Source: Bacteroidales bacterium (lineage in GTDB: Bacteria > Bacteroidota > Bacteroidia > Bacteroidales > Muribaculaceae). Taken from it: a stretch of 62,191 nucleotides of DNA. The notes under the pieces are model-generated. The model saw nothing but the letters and a program-made list of their open reading frames with translations, had not been told where the DNA came from and searched no databases. Positions 8,084-17,851 of the stretch are shown here, piece after piece. The stretch lies in contig JAJBVL010000043.1 of the NCBI GenBank assembly GCA_020859845.1, positions 1 through 62,191 of the forward strand, written 5' to 3'. Positions within the stretch are counted from its first letter, which is position 1, and each line of letters starts with the position of its first letter. The position numbers and the translations under genes were made by a program.

Positions 8084-10618
8084 GTGTCGAGAGATGTAAG
8101 GTCTTTCCCATGGATGGGAGTTGTGCTGCTATGGATAGTGGCAGAGGCGTGTGTGGCGTGTTATGATGAGAATGCCACTCAGGTCAGCGCCTCAGGTTGT
8201 CTTCACCCGCAGGTGGTGGTCAATAGTGAGGTGACAGTGGCGGCCAACGAGATAGAGACCACCATGATCCATCCTCTGCCCACGGCCAGCGAGTTGACTT
8301 TCAACATCAAGGACCTAAGCGGTCGCTATGAGGCCACGTGGCCCTCGGTCGATGACTACCCTCAGGATCAAGAGCTTCTGGCGGGAGATTATCTCGTGGA
8401 GGCCTACTATGGCTCTATGGATGACGAAGGCATGGATAAACCCTACTTCTATGGAGCAACGGAGTGTAGTGTGACGGCTGGAGCAGTGCAAGGCGTAGTG
8501 GTGGAAAGCGTATTGATCAACAGTGTAATAGAGGTCGAATGGACCTCGCCTTTTAGTCAGTCGTTTAGTGCAAGCAGATTGATATTTCACGCCGAAGGAG
8601 GGGGGTATCTCCCTTACACCATTGCCGACGAAGGGAGCCTTTTATACTTGCGTCCTGGCTCAATGGCAGTGTATATGGTGATTGATGATGGCGCAGGACG
8701 AGAAGCGTGTGTGAAGCTCGACATAGAGTCGGAAATCAAAAGCCACCACTATTACCACTTCACTGTGAGCCTGGACGAGGATGAAGTGGTGGTGTCGCTC
8801 GACGAAAAGATATCCACTGATGATATAAGGCTCAAAGTTGACGATAGCTTATGGACAAGTGCATCTCCCCAAGTGTTTACTTATGGTTTTACTACTGGAG
8901 AGCCGGTTGTGATGCCAGAAGGAGATAAGGCTCCCTGTCAGCTTCTCATGGTGGTAAAGCCTCGCCTACTGAAGAGCTTGGTGCTCACTGTGCAGGGTGA
9001 AAGCTTACCTGCCGAGGGGCTTACGGGCGATTGGGATCTCATGACCTTGACCTCCGAGCAGAAAGCCGCTTGGACCAACTATGGCCTGACGATACAGGAC
9101 AGCGCCGATAGCCTGATTATTGACTACACGGAGCTGGCTCAACGTCTATCCTATGTGGCCTCAGCGCCTCTTACCACCTTCACGCTGGTGGCTTTGGGAG
9201 TTGACGATCATCTGAGCCTCCCAAGCACTCTGGAGATTGAGAGCACGGAGGTGGCGCTGGAAGTGCTGAGCGTGGATGACGTAGTGATAGGCATCAATCA
9301 AGTGGAGATGGAAGTGGCTAGTACAAGCAATAATCTTGCAGCTTCTATAGGGTTAAGATATAGCGAGGATGGATCTTCTTGGAGCAATGCTCAGCTCTTA
9401 AACTGCACCAAAGGAGATGATGACCGATATAGACTGGCGTTTGAAGTGGGGCTTGGAGTGAAGCCTTTGGAGGCGCAGCTTACCCTCTGCGGACGTCAGC
9501 GGGCCACTCTCAATATAGAGCGTGTGGCGCCGCCTTACTCAGTGTCCGTTGATGCCTATGCCTACTATGCTCTTCTAAAAATAGAAGCAGCCGACGAGGC
9601 CACTACCGAGGCCGTCGCCCAACTGGCCCACGTCTATAAAGGAGATGAACTCTTGACCTTTGTCAGCAATAATCCCTCCATGGGCCTCATCATCGTAGGT
9701 GGGCTGGAGGAGAATAAGAGCTACACCCTCCGGCTAACGTTGTGGGACGACCCAACGGAGACGCAGCAATTCAGCGACAAGATAAGCTTCACCACCGAGC
9801 GCGCTCGTCAGCTCTCGAACGCCTCTTTTGAGGATGTGGAGGAGTCTATTTCATATAAGAATTTGGAGTGTGGAGGTAGATACTCCCAGACGTTGGCCGC
9901 TATCTTCAATGGTCAAAACTATAAGACCTTCTCGCTTGACGCCCCCACAAAGTGGGCAACAGTAAACGCTAAAACTTTTTATCGCCAAGCCACCAATAAA
10001 AATACGTGGTATATGGCTCCATCCACCTACACCACCGATGATAGTCAAGACGGGTATTATGGAGTGAAGATCGACAATGTGGGGTGGGATCCCGCTGGGG
10101 AAGAAATTCCCGATTACCTCCAGCAGGACGTGCCTTACTTGAAGTATAACCCCAATATCCCTAACATACGCTATAAAGCAGCAGGAAAGCTGTTTTTAGG
10201 TAGTTATTCAATCGACATGAATACCCTGCAAGAGACCTATGACGAGGGTGTCAGCTTTGACTCGCGACCTTCGGCACTGAATGGGTATTATAAATATCTC
10301 CCCACTCCCTCCGACCTTACCGAGACTGGCATAGCGCTTGTGGAGGTGATAGGCATCGATGATGGGGCAGAGGTGGTAATAGCTCGTGGCTCTACCCCTT
10401 TGACTGCTGTGACGGGCTATACAGCTTTCAAGGTGCCGCTCGATTATACCGACCACTTTGGCATAAAAGCCACGCGCCTCAAGGTGATGCTCTCGTCGTC
10501 GGCCGAGATAGGGTCTATCGCTCATGAGAGCGAGGCCATTATTCTCCAATACGATGCTGCCGAGGGAGAAGCGCGAGGAGCCTCTCTTTGGATAGATCAG
10601 CTTACTCTCTCCTATTAA
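8084..10618 (+). CDS. DUF4493 domain lipoprotein with C-terminal PCMD-like region
   Basis: 844 residues. The GTG at 8084 is the start that keeps a signal sequence (GVVLLWIVAEAC); the next ATG (8114) is also possible. A cysteine after VAEA would be lipidated, though the lipobox is weak. Residues about 40-220 fit DUF4493: a strand pattern with LLAGDYLVEAYYGSMDDEGMDKPYFYG, then a beta-rich repeat. The middle is a string of Ig-like beta segments. The last 270 residues (from LSNASFEDVEE) resemble the C-terminal PCMD (putative carbohydrate metabolism) region, as in the last gene of this operon. It should sit on the outer membrane or cell surface. First of four same-strand genes. Exact role unknown. 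Confidence 0.7.
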   Translation: MSRDVRSFPWMGVVLLWIVAEACVACYDENATQVSASGCLHPQVVVNSEVTVAANEIETTMIHPLPTASELTFNIKDLSGRYEATWPSVDDYPQDQELLAGDYLVEAYYGSMDDEGMDKPYFYGATECSVTAGAVQGVVVESVLINSVIEVEWTSPFSQSFSASRLIFHAEGGGYLPYTIADEGSLLYLRPGSMAVYMVIDDGAGREACVKLDIESEIKSHHYYHFTVSLDEDEVVVSLDEKISTDDIRLKVDDSLWTSASPQVFTYGFTTGEPVVMPEGDKAPCQLLMVVKPRLLKSLVLTVQGESLPAEGLTGDWDLMTLTSEQKAAWTNYGLTIQDSADSLIIDYTELAQRLSYVASAPLTTFTLVALGVDDHLSLPSTLEIESTEVALEVLSVDDVVIGINQVEMEVASTSNNLAASIGLRYSEDGSSWSNAQLLNCTKGDDDRYRLAFEVGLGVKPLEAQLTLCGRQRATLNIERVAPPYSVSVDAYAYYALLKIEAADEATTEAVAQLAHVYKGDELLTFVSNNPSMGLIIVGGLEENKSYTLRLTLWDDPTETQQFSDKISFTTERARQLSNASFEDVEESISYKNLECGGRYSQTLAAIFNGQNYKTFSLDAPTKWATVNAKTFYRQATNKNTWYMAPSTYTTDDSQDGYYGVKIDNVGWDPAGEEIPDYLQQDVPYLKYNPNIPNIRYKAAGKLFLGSYSIDMNTLQETYDEGVSFDSRPSALNGYYKYLPTPSDLTETGIALVEVIGIDDGAEVVIARGSTPLTAVTGYTAFKVPLDYTDHFGIKATRLKVMLSSSAEIGSIAHESEAIILQYDAAEGEARGASLWIDQLTLSY

Positions 10619-10683
10619 TTTAATTCATAACCAGCCAACAACCATTAACCAACCTTCACAAGACAACCACCAAGATTCAACAC

Positions 10684-11433
10684 ATGAGATACTTAACAAT
10701 CGTGCTACTGTCAGTAATGACACTACTGCTCCCAATGACAGCCGTGGGGCAGGAAGAGGAGATTCTGCCTTTCAGCCGCGACCTTGAGCGCATCAGCTTC
10801 ATACCCCGTGGCCAATGGATTACTGGCGTAAGCGTCAGCTACGCACAAAGCAATCAAGACAATTACCAGTTTTTTATCGTAGAGGATATCTCGGGCGACG
10901 TCTACACTTTCAAGGTAAGTCCGATGGCAATGTATGCCTTTAGGGATAACATGGCAGTGGGCTTTAAATTGGGATATCAACGCACCAAAGGAAGCATGGA
11001 TAGCGGCTCGGTGAAACTCGACTCCGAGACAAGCTACGACGCCGATCATCTCTACTCTATCACTTCCAATTTCTACGGCACGGCGGTGTTTCGCAACTAC
11101 ATCTCGTTGGGCAATAGCATGCGCTTCGGCCTTTTCAACGAAGTGCAGCTTGAACTGGGAGGAGGCCAGTCGAAGATACAAAATGGGACGGGCGTTGACC
11201 TGACAGGCACCTATCAGCGCAATTTTACGCTCAACATAGGCTTGGCTCCTGGTGCTATGATGTTTCTCAACGACTATTCGGCTATCGAGGTAAATGTGGG
11301 AGTGTTGGGCTTTGGCTACTCACATACTCGCGCCACTACCGACCAAGTCTACGTGTCGCATCGCAACTACTCACACGCCAACTTTAAGATCAACCTTTTC
11401 TCCATCTCCTTCGGAGTGGTGTTCTATCTTTAG
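10684..11433 (+). CDS. Outer-membrane beta-barrel protein
   Basis: 249 residues with a signal peptide (IVLLSVMTLLLPMTAVGQ, cleaved after about residue 22). The mature part alternates hydrophobic and polar residues and turns on Gly/Asn, as in small 8-10-stranded barrels, and ends with KINLFSISFGVVFYL, an outer-membrane insertion signal with an aromatic next-to-last residue. It shares the phrases ISFIPRGQWITGVSVSY and NFKINLFSISFG with the next gene, so the two are paralogues. It lies 65 bases after the DUF4493 lipoprotein gene. Function unknown. Confidence 0.8.
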   Translation: MRYLTIVLLSVMTLLLPMTAVGQEEEILPFSRDLERISFIPRGQWITGVSVSYAQSNQDNYQFFIVEDISGDVYTFKVSPMAMYAFRDNMAVGFKLGYQRTKGSMDSGSVKLDSETSYDADHLYSITSNFYGTAVFRNYISLGNSMRFGLFNEVQLELGGGQSKIQNGTGVDLTGTYQRNFTLNIGLAPGAMMFLNDYSAIEVNVGVLGFGYSHTRATTDQVYVSHRNYSHANFKINLFSISFGVVFYL

Positions 11434-11439
11434 CAGAAT

Positions 11440-12318
11440 ATGAAACGGATACATACACATACGGCGCCACTCGGTCTGGCAATGCTTATAGTGATGATAT
11501 TGGGAGGCGTGTCCACGTGTTTTGGCGCTTCGCCTAAGCGTGAGGCGCGAGATAGCGCCGCCATTAGCCTCTCCCAATCAATCCTTAAGAAGAGAGTGAT
11601 AGTGAAAGGCGACACAGTCCCAATCATAATACCTCAGCGCAACTGGGGACGCTACGAGCGCGGCCTTTACAACTTTCTTTTCATCCCTAAAGGCACTTGG
11701 ATGGCAGGAATGACTGCCTCTTATGGCGAACTCAATATCGACGATATGCAACTGCTATCGGCCATAAGCGACTTTGACTTCTCGGGTAAGAGATATTCTA
11801 TCCGCCCCTGGGTGGGCTATTTCGTGAGGAGCAATCAAGCAATCGGCATAAAGTTTAACTACGTCCACGGCGATGCCACCATAGGAAGTCTGGGCGTGGA
11901 CATAGGCGACGACCTCAATTTTGACCTTTCCAATGTGGGTTATCGCTCCAACACCTATACCGCAGGGTTCTTTTATCGCAACTATGTGGGTCTTAACGAA
12001 GAGAAACGTTTTGCTGTGTTCAACGAGGTCGACCTCTCATTTGGAGGAGGCACTTCGCGTTTTCGTCGCTACTACGATGGAGAGCTGAGCGACACACACA
12101 CGCGAGTGTTTGAGACGAGCCTCAACTTCTCGCCGGGCCTGTGTATGTTTATCACAGATCAAGTGGGCTTCAACGTGTCGTTTGGCGTGTTTGGCCTTCA
12201 TTTCCGACATGAAAAACAGACCACTAACGGCACTATCGATGGCTCGCGATTTAGCAGCGGAGCCAACTTCAGATTTAACATCTTCAATATCAACTTTGGC
12301 ATAGCAATACACATATGA
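11440..12318 (+). CDS. Outer-membrane beta-barrel protein, paralogue of the preceding gene
   Basis: 292 residues. A signal peptide (LGLAMLIVMILGGVSTCFGAS) is followed by a 40-residue linker and then a barrel that repeats the pattern of the upstream gene: FLFIPKGTWMAGMTASY, YFVRSNQAIGIKF, FRFNIFNINFGIAIHI at the C-terminus. It starts six bases after the upstream stop, and its own TGA overlaps the next ATG (ATGA at 12315-12318), so translation of the three genes is coupled. The pair may form related pores or surface anchors for the two lipoproteins of the operon; this is inference. Confidence 0.8.
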   Translation: MKRIHTHTAPLGLAMLIVMILGGVSTCFGASPKREARDSAAISLSQSILKKRVIVKGDTVPIIIPQRNWGRYERGLYNFLFIPKGTWMAGMTASYGELNIDDMQLLSAISDFDFSGKRYSIRPWVGYFVRSNQAIGIKFNYVHGDATIGSLGVDIGDDLNFDLSNVGYRSNTYTAGFFYRNYVGLNEEKRFAVFNEVDLSFGGGTSRFRRYYDGELSDTHTRVFETSLNFSPGLCMFITDQVGFNVSFGVFGLHFRHEKQTTNGTIDGSRFSSGANFRFNIFNINFGIAIHI

Positions 12319-13916
12319 ACACTTCACCACTACGCAACGGATGGTATATACCCACCCTCGGGATATTGCTCGCCACTTCAGCTTGCATAAAAAACGACCT
12401 CCCTTATCCTCATATCCAAGCCAACTTCACCGAGCTAAACGTAGAAGAACAGACGCGCACGGCCGTGCTTGATACGGTAAATTTGGTAGCTACCGTGTAT
12501 CTCAACGAAGCGGCGGATATACAAGACGTAAGAGTGACGAGCCTTAAGCTCACCCCAGGTGCTCGTCTCCAAGATAGTATAGCCTTTGTGAGCGGCGTTA
12601 ATCTTTCCGACCCCATCACCGTGACCTTGTCGCTTTATCAAGATTATGAATGGACGGTAAAAGCACGCCAGGATATAGAGCGCTACTTCACTGTAAAGGG
12701 GCAGATAGGTACCTCGGTCATAGATGTAGATAATCATACAGTCAGCACCACGATAGGCAGTGGTGCCACTCTTGACGCTGTCACCGTAGAAAGCATTAAG
12801 CTGGGAGGCGAAGGAGCCACGATGATTCCATCATTGGAGGGACGTATCGTCGACTTCTCCGCGCCCGTGGAGGTGGAGGTGGTGGAGCATGGACGCACCA
12901 CTGTGTGGACCATTACCATCGAGCGTACCCAGCAGGCCGTGGCCATTACTCATATCGACGCTTGGACGCAAGTGGCATGGATATATGCCGAAGCCGAAGC
13001 CACGCGCAATAATCAGCTACAATATCGCCTGATGGGACAGACTGCTTGGCAATCGGTGCCCGAGAGCTGGATATCGCGCAATGGAGGCTCCTTTACTGGC
13101 CGATTGATACATCTTGAGCCCTTGTCGACCTATGAAGTGAGAGCGCTGAGCGACGACGTGTATAGCGATATCATTGAGTTTACCACAGGAGCGGCCCTAA
13201 CGCTCCCCAACTCTACATTTACCGACTGGTGGTTGGATGGCAAGGTGTGGTGTCCTTGGGCTGAGGATGGCGAGCCCTACTGGGGCACGGGCAACAAGGG
13301 CGCCACCACTCTTGGCAATAGCAACACTGTCCCCATCTACGATCCCGAGTCGCTTACAGGCTATGAGGGCGCCGAGCTCGAATCGCGTTTTGTGGGCATT
13401 TCAATCTTGGGCAAGCTGGCCGCTGGCAATCTCTTCGCCGGCAGATATGTAGCCACCGATGGCACCAACGGTATTCTTGACTTTGGACGTGAGTTTAGCG
13501 AGCGCCCCACACGCCTTAAGGCTCGTATTAAATATTCGCCAGTGGCTATCACCCATACGTCGACCGACTTTACCGACCTTAAGGGAAGGATGGACACGTG
13601 TGTCGTATGGTGTGCACTTGGCGATTGGGATGTCCCCTATGAGATACGTACCAACCCCAACAATCGGCGCCTCTTTGACGAGAACGACGAGGGAGTGATA
13701 GCTTATGGGCGTGCGCAGTTTGGCTACGAGATAGCCGACTATGTTGACCTTGATATACCGCTCGACTACAAGAGCACGAGTCGTGTGCCTCGCTATATTC
13801 TTGTGGTAGCTTCGGCCAGCAAGTATGGAGATTATTTCACTGGAGGCAATGGCTCAGTGCTCTGTGTCAAGGAGTTTGGCTTAGGTTATGACTACGACGA
13901 CGATGCTCAGGAATAA
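12315..13916 (+). CDS. PCMD domain lipoprotein
   Basis: 533 residues. The signal GILLATSAC gives a clear lipobox with Cys24. Two bacterial Ig-like segments follow (about 30-215, each with a WTVKA or WTITIER closing strand), then a fibronectin-like stretch ending STYEVRALSDD, then the PCMD region from about residue 300 (LPNSTFTDWWLDGKVWCPW, TLGNSNTVPIY, GKLAAGNLFAGRY, RLKARIKYSP, FGLGYDY). That order is typical of Bacteroidetes PCMD proteins near polysaccharide-use or adhesion loci. Last gene of the operon. Its final ten bases overlap the convergent surE gene. A glycan-binding role is suggested only by the family name. Confidence 0.8.
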   Translation: MNTSPLRNGWYIPTLGILLATSACIKNDLPYPHIQANFTELNVEEQTRTAVLDTVNLVATVYLNEAADIQDVRVTSLKLTPGARLQDSIAFVSGVNLSDPITVTLSLYQDYEWTVKARQDIERYFTVKGQIGTSVIDVDNHTVSTTIGSGATLDAVTVESIKLGGEGATMIPSLEGRIVDFSAPVEVEVVEHGRTTVWTITIERTQQAVAITHIDAWTQVAWIYAEAEATRNNQLQYRLMGQTAWQSVPESWISRNGGSFTGRLIHLEPLSTYEVRALSDDVYSDIIEFTTGAALTLPNSTFTDWWLDGKVWCPWAEDGEPYWGTGNKGATTLGNSNTVPIYDPESLTGYEGAELESRFVGISILGKLAAGNLFAGRYVATDGTNGILDFGREFSERPTRLKARIKYSPVAITHTSTDFTDLKGRMDTCVVWCALGDWDVPYEIRTNPNNRRLFDENDEGVIAYGRAQFGYEIADYVDLDIPLDYKSTSRVPRYILVVASASKYGDYFTGGNGSVLCVKEFGLGYDYDDDAQE

Positions 13917-14677
13917 AGAATGTGCTTGACATCATCGATAGCTCCTGTGGCGTTCATATCGGGCGTCACAGGTACTATCGTCACATATTCTCGCTCAAGC
14001 CAATATTCGTCGGTCGACGGGTCATCAAGGTCGGTGTTGACAAAGCGCCCTGTGAGCATGTAGAAGGGGTTGCCTTGTGGATCAGTATAGTCCTTATACT
14101 CATCTGTCCAATATCCGCGTGCAGCCTTTACCACCTTGCTCCCCTTGGGGAGGCAAAGAGCAGGTATGTTGACGTTGAGACACACTTGTGGCGGTAGACC
14201 CTGCTCAAGCACCCGTTGGCTGATATCCACTACCCAAGGGGTGGAGGGACTGAAGTCGGCAGCGAGCGAATGATGGAGCAAAGAGAATCCTACCGAGGGT
14301 ATCGAAAGGCAGCATCCCTCAACGACGGCTCCCATCGTGCCTGAATAGATCACCGAGGTGCCTGCGTTTGAGCCGTGGTTGATGCCCGAGAGCAGCATGT
14401 CGGGGCGGTGGGGGAGGATGGCATGCATGGCCAGCTTCACACAGTCGACGGGTGTGCCATTGACGGAGTAGACCTCCGCTCCGTGATAGTCGCTATGGCG
14501 CTTGATCTTTAAAGGTCGGTCGACAGTGATAGCCGACGATTGGCCTGAATTGGGAGCCGCTGGAGCCACAACGATGACCTTGCCAAGATGCTTCACACAC
14601 TCCACAAGATGGTGTAGCCCCTTAGCTTCCACACCATCGTCGTTGGTGATTAGTATGAGTTTCTGATTGAGTGACAT
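13907..14677 (-). CDS. surE: 5'/3'-nucleotidase SurE
   Basis: 256 residues. A metal-dependent nucleoside monophosphatase. ITNDDGVEAKGLHHL at the N-terminus holds the two metal-binding Asp; NSGQSSAIT follows; GTPVDCVKLAM and LLSGINHGSNAGTSVIYSGTMGAVVEG complete the active site. All diagnostic motifs are intact and the length is normal. It converges on the PCMD gene with a ten-base overlap at the 3' ends. Confidence 0.96.
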   Translation of the reverse strand: MSLNQKLILITNDDGVEAKGLHHLVECVKHLGKVIVVAPAAPNSGQSSAITVDRPLKIKRHSDYHGAEVYSVNGTPVDCVKLAMHAILPHRPDMLLSGINHGSNAGTSVIYSGTMGAVVEGCCLSIPSVGFSLLHHSLAADFSPSTPWVVDISQRVLEQGLPPQVCLNVNIPALCLPKGSKVVKAARGYWTDEYKDYTDPQGNPFYMLTGRFVNTDLDDPSTDEYWLEREYVTIVPVTPDMNATGAIDDVKHILYS

Positions 14678-14702
14678 AATCGCGAAAGATAAAAAGTTAA
14701 TG

Positions 14703-14710
14703 CAAAGGTA
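14703..14710 (-). promoter_or_regulatory. -7 box of surE
   Basis: TACCTTTG on the minus strand, 25 bases upstream of the surE ATG. No TTTG is found 19-21 bases further upstream, so only half of the promoter is recognisable. Confidence 0.45.
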
Positions 14711-14823
14711 CTCAAAAAAGTCTTTTTTGGCCTTTTGTTTGTTCTAACATAGCATAACAACCTTCAGCCGCTGAAGGATTAATCCCCAAGGGCAATACAA
14801 TAACAACTTCAAAACATAAAGAA

Positions 14824-15285
14824 ATGGTAATACAACGCATTCAGACTCTTTATCTCATCATAGCCATAGGCTTGATGGTGGGTTTCTTCTTTCTGCCTTT
14901 TGGCTATATGTATCTCGACGATCCAGTGACTGGCCAGTCGCTGTCGGACAACCCCGATTCCCTTCGAGGAATAGAATTTCTTGGCCTCATCATTCCTAAT
15001 GGGCTATCGCTACTGTTTATGACGCTTGCCATCTTCCTCTTCAAGCAGCCCAATGTGCAGAAACTGTTTGTCATACTCGCCGCCATCTGTGTGGGTGTAT
15101 GCGTGGGCATAGTGATCTATGTCCTGGCAGGAGGATTCTACGACACCAATCCCGAGGTGACGATACGTACGGTGTGGGGCGGTGGTGGCCTATTGCTTGT
15201 GGCAGCATGGCTGGCACAGCTCGGCGCTTATCGAGGAATAGCCTCCGACCAGCGCCTGCTGCGCAGCTACGATCGCATACGTTGA
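14824..15285 (+). CDS. DUF4293 family membrane protein
   Basis: 153 residues with four hydrophobic segments (about 8-27, 55-75, 80-105, 118-137). The N-terminus MVIQRIQTLYLIIA is the hallmark of DUF4293, a Bacteroidetes-specific inner-membrane family of unknown function. It converges on the murF/alr gene, 20 bases away. A near-perfect palindrome, CCTTCAGC-C-GCTGAAGG, lies in its upstream region at 14761-14777 and could be an operator or part of the leader. Confidence 0.88.
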   Translation: MVIQRIQTLYLIIAIGLMVGFFFLPFGYMYLDDPVTGQSLSDNPDSLRGIEFLGLIIPNGLSLLFMTLAIFLFKQPNVQKLFVILAAICVGVCVGIVIYVLAGGFYDTNPEVTIRTVWGGGGLLLVAAWLAQLGAYRGIASDQRLLRSYDRIR

Positions 15286-15305
15286 CGTGCTAGCCAGTGT
15301 GACGG

Positions 15306-17807
15306 CTAATCGCGGTAGTAGACGCGCTTGACGCGTTCGGATACCGATGTCAGTATTTCATAAGGGATAGTGTGGAGAGTGTCGGAGAGTTCCGTTACTG
15401 CCACGCTATCCCCAAATATTTCTACGCGGTCGCCTTCCTTGCATGAGGGGACATCGGTGACATCGATCATGCAGGCATCCATGCAGATGTTGCCCACCGT
15501 CGGGCAACGATGACCGTTGACCAGCACCTTCATAGCTCCACATCCCAAATGACGGTCAATACCGTCGGCGTAGCCCACGGGAATAGTGGCTATGAGCGAT
15601 GGACGCGTGAGAAGGCCGCGGCGATTATAGCCAATGGTGGTGCCGGCAGGCCAGTGGCGTATCGAGATGATAACTGTGCTCAGGCGCGACACGGGGCGCA
15701 GGCCGTCTTGCGAGCCATCGTCCATGGTCTTTACCCCATAGAGGCAGATGCCGAGCCTCACCATGTCGTATTGATACTGGGGGAAGCGAGTGATGCCCGT
15801 AGAGTTGAGTATATGGCGCTTGAAGGGGTAGGGAATACCTTGATGGAGGATGTCGTAGCAGCGTGAGAAGCATCTAAATTGCTCCTCGGTGTAGTCGTCC
15901 ATAGCTGGGTCGTCGGCAGCAGCAAGATGGCTGAATATCGACTCAAGGCGGATAATGTCCTGATTCTTGAGTATCTCAATTACCTCGGGGAGTTCGCTCT
16001 CTATAAACCCCAGACGATGCATGCCAGTGTCGAGTTTAAGGTGGACAGGATAGTTGTTAACACCCCACTTCTTGCCTTCGCGTATTATCTCGTGTAGGAT
16101 ATTGATGTTGAAGATTTCTGGCTCAAGATGGTGGGAGAAGAGAGCGCGATAGTTGACCACTTTGGGGTTTAAGACCATGATGGGCATAGTGATGCCAGCT
16201 TGGCGCAGCTCCACGCCCTCATCCACAACGGCCACTGCCATATATGCGGCCCCTTGCGACTGGAGGGTCTTTGCCAACTCATACGACCCAGCGCCATAGC
16301 CTGAAGCTTTCACCATACACACTATGCCAGTGGATGGAAGGAGCTTGGAGCGGAAAAGATTGAAGTTGCTCACCAACGCATCGAGGCTCACCTCCAGCAC
16401 CGTCTCGTGCTGGCGCGCCTCCAGCATGTCGATAAGGGCTTCGAAACCAAAGTGTGGGGCACCCTTGACGAGGATTAGCTCGTGGTCAAAGTCGCTGGGC
16501 GACATTAGAGCCATCATCTCTTCGAGCGATGAGAATACTTGAGCGTTGGCTCCAAAGTGGTGAGCATAACGCTTCATCTCTTCTCCTACAGCTATAATGC
16601 GGTCAATCTCTTTCCGGCGCAGCAAGGTGGCCGCAGATTGATAGAGAGGCTCTGGATCGGCCATCTCGTGCATGAGGTCGCTGAGGATAATAGTAGTGGT
16701 GCGGAGGGCGGTGCGTCGGCGACACATGAAGTCAAGTGCAGGCTCAAGCGAGTTGAGGTCGCTGGTATAGGTGTCGTGTATGAGAAGACAGTTATTGACG
16801 CCTTCCACTACGTCCATCCTTGTCCCGACAGGAGTCAGTGTCTTCATGCGTTGGGCTATCACCTCAGTATCTCTACTCAGCAGAAGCATGAGCGCCAGGC
16901 AGTGGATAGCATCTTCAAGAGCGGTCTTTGTGGTGAAAGGGATGGTGATGGAGCCTTTTATTCTCCCTTCGTATACATAGTCAAAGCTGGTAGAGGTGTC
17001 GTCGTCGGTGGTGATATTTGACACAAAGAGCTTTGCATATGGATCCGTGGTCGACCAGCCAATACGTTGCCCACGGTAGGGGCTACGCTCTATGGCCTCG
17101 CGTATGATAGGGCTGTCGGCATTGTATATAAGATGCTCCACATCGGTGAAAAGTTTCAGCTTCTCGTCACACTTCTGTTGGGGAGAAACAAACCCCTCGG
17201 CATGGGGATTGCCCAGGTTGGTGATGATACCAATGGTGGGGGCGATAATAGGGCGTAGAAGCTCCATCTCACCACAGCGCGATATGCCAGCCTCGAAGAT
17301 GCCAAGCTGGGTGGAGTGATTAAGTCCCCATATCGATAGTGGCACCCCTATCTGGGAATTGTAGCTGCGAGGACTGCGCTCTATGCTGAAGTCGGGAGCC
17401 AACAGTTGATAGAGCCACTCCTTGACCGTGGTCTTGCCCCGACTACCGGTGATGGCTATGACCGGAAGATTAAACTGATGGCGGTGGTGAGTGGCCAGTC
17501 GCTGCAAGGCCTTGGTCACATCGTCAACGATGAAGAAGCAAGCATCACTGCAAGGGCTATCCTTCATGTCGTCGGGAATATGGGTGGCCACGAATGCTCT
17601 CACGCCGCGGTCGTAGAGTGAGCGTATATACTTATGGCCGTCGTTGGTTGGTGTTGCTATAGCAAAAAAGAGCGATTGCTCCGCGTAGGTCAACGACCGG
17701 CTGTCAGTGAGCAAAACTTTTATTTCTCCCTCGGCTTTAGGAGCATCTACGCCAAGGATTTGTGCTATTTGAGAGAGGGAATAAGGGGCTATTGTATCAG
17801 TAGTCAT
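15306..17807 (-). CDS. MurF-alanine racemase fusion
   Basis: 833 residues, a bifunctional enzyme known in Bacteroidetes. Residues 1 to about 450 are MurF, which adds D-Ala-D-Ala to UDP-MurNAc-tripeptide: the ATP loop ITGSRGKTTVKEW is at about 120-132 and NSQIGVPLS follows. Residues about 465-833 are alanine racemase: the PLP lysine lies in MVKASGYGAGSYELA (about residue 498), with LDTGMHRLGF and the C-terminal region TVGNICMDACMIDVTD. Fusing the two places D-alanine production next to its use in the cell wall. It is the last gene of a minus-strand run with GSCFA (44-base gap) and porE. Both active sites look complete. Confidence 0.96.
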   Translation of the reverse strand: MTTDTIAPYSLSQIAQILGVDAPKAEGEIKVLLTDSRSLTYAEQSLFFAIATPTNDGHKYIRSLYDRGVRAFVATHIPDDMKDSPCSDACFFIVDDVTKALQRLATHHRHQFNLPVIAITGSRGKTTVKEWLYQLLAPDFSIERSPRSYNSQIGVPLSIWGLNHSTQLGIFEAGISRCGEMELLRPIIAPTIGIITNLGNPHAEGFVSPQQKCDEKLKLFTDVEHLIYNADSPIIREAIERSPYRGQRIGWSTTDPYAKLFVSNITTDDDTSTSFDYVYEGRIKGSITIPFTTKTALEDAIHCLALMLLLSRDTEVIAQRMKTLTPVGTRMDVVEGVNNCLLIHDTYTSDLNSLEPALDFMCRRRTALRTTTIILSDLMHEMADPEPLYQSAATLLRRKEIDRIIAVGEEMKRYAHHFGANAQVFSSLEEMMALMSPSDFDHELILVKGAPHFGFEALIDMLEARQHETVLEVSLDALVSNFNLFRSKLLPSTGIVCMVKASGYGAGSYELAKTLQSQGAAYMAVAVVDEGVELRQAGITMPIMVLNPKVVNYRALFSHHLEPEIFNINILHEIIREGKKWGVNNYPVHLKLDTGMHRLGFIESELPEVIEILKNQDIIRLESIFSHLAAADDPAMDDYTEEQFRCFSRCYDILHQGIPYPFKRHILNSTGITRFPQYQYDMVRLGICLYGVKTMDDGSQDGLRPVSRLSTVIISIRHWPAGTTIGYNRRGLLTRPSLIATIPVGYADGIDRHLGCGAMKVLVNGHRCPTVGNICMDACMIDVTDVPSCKEGDRVEIFGDSVAVTELSDTLHTIPYEILTSVSERVKRVYYRD

Positions 17808-17851
17808 AGCGCTATGTTGGGGTATTGACGTTGTATGGAGATCCTCTGGGG

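Noticed and set aside
14761-14777. Palindrome CCTTCAGC-C-GCTGAAGG as a terminator of the preceding gene
   Set aside because: The gene before it (surE) is transcribed away, no T run follows, and the loop would be too small; it is mentioned only as a possible site in the DUF4293 leader.
15306-17807. murF and alr joined by a sequencing error
   Set aside because: A MurF-Alr fusion is normal in Bacteroidetes and both halves are complete in one frame.
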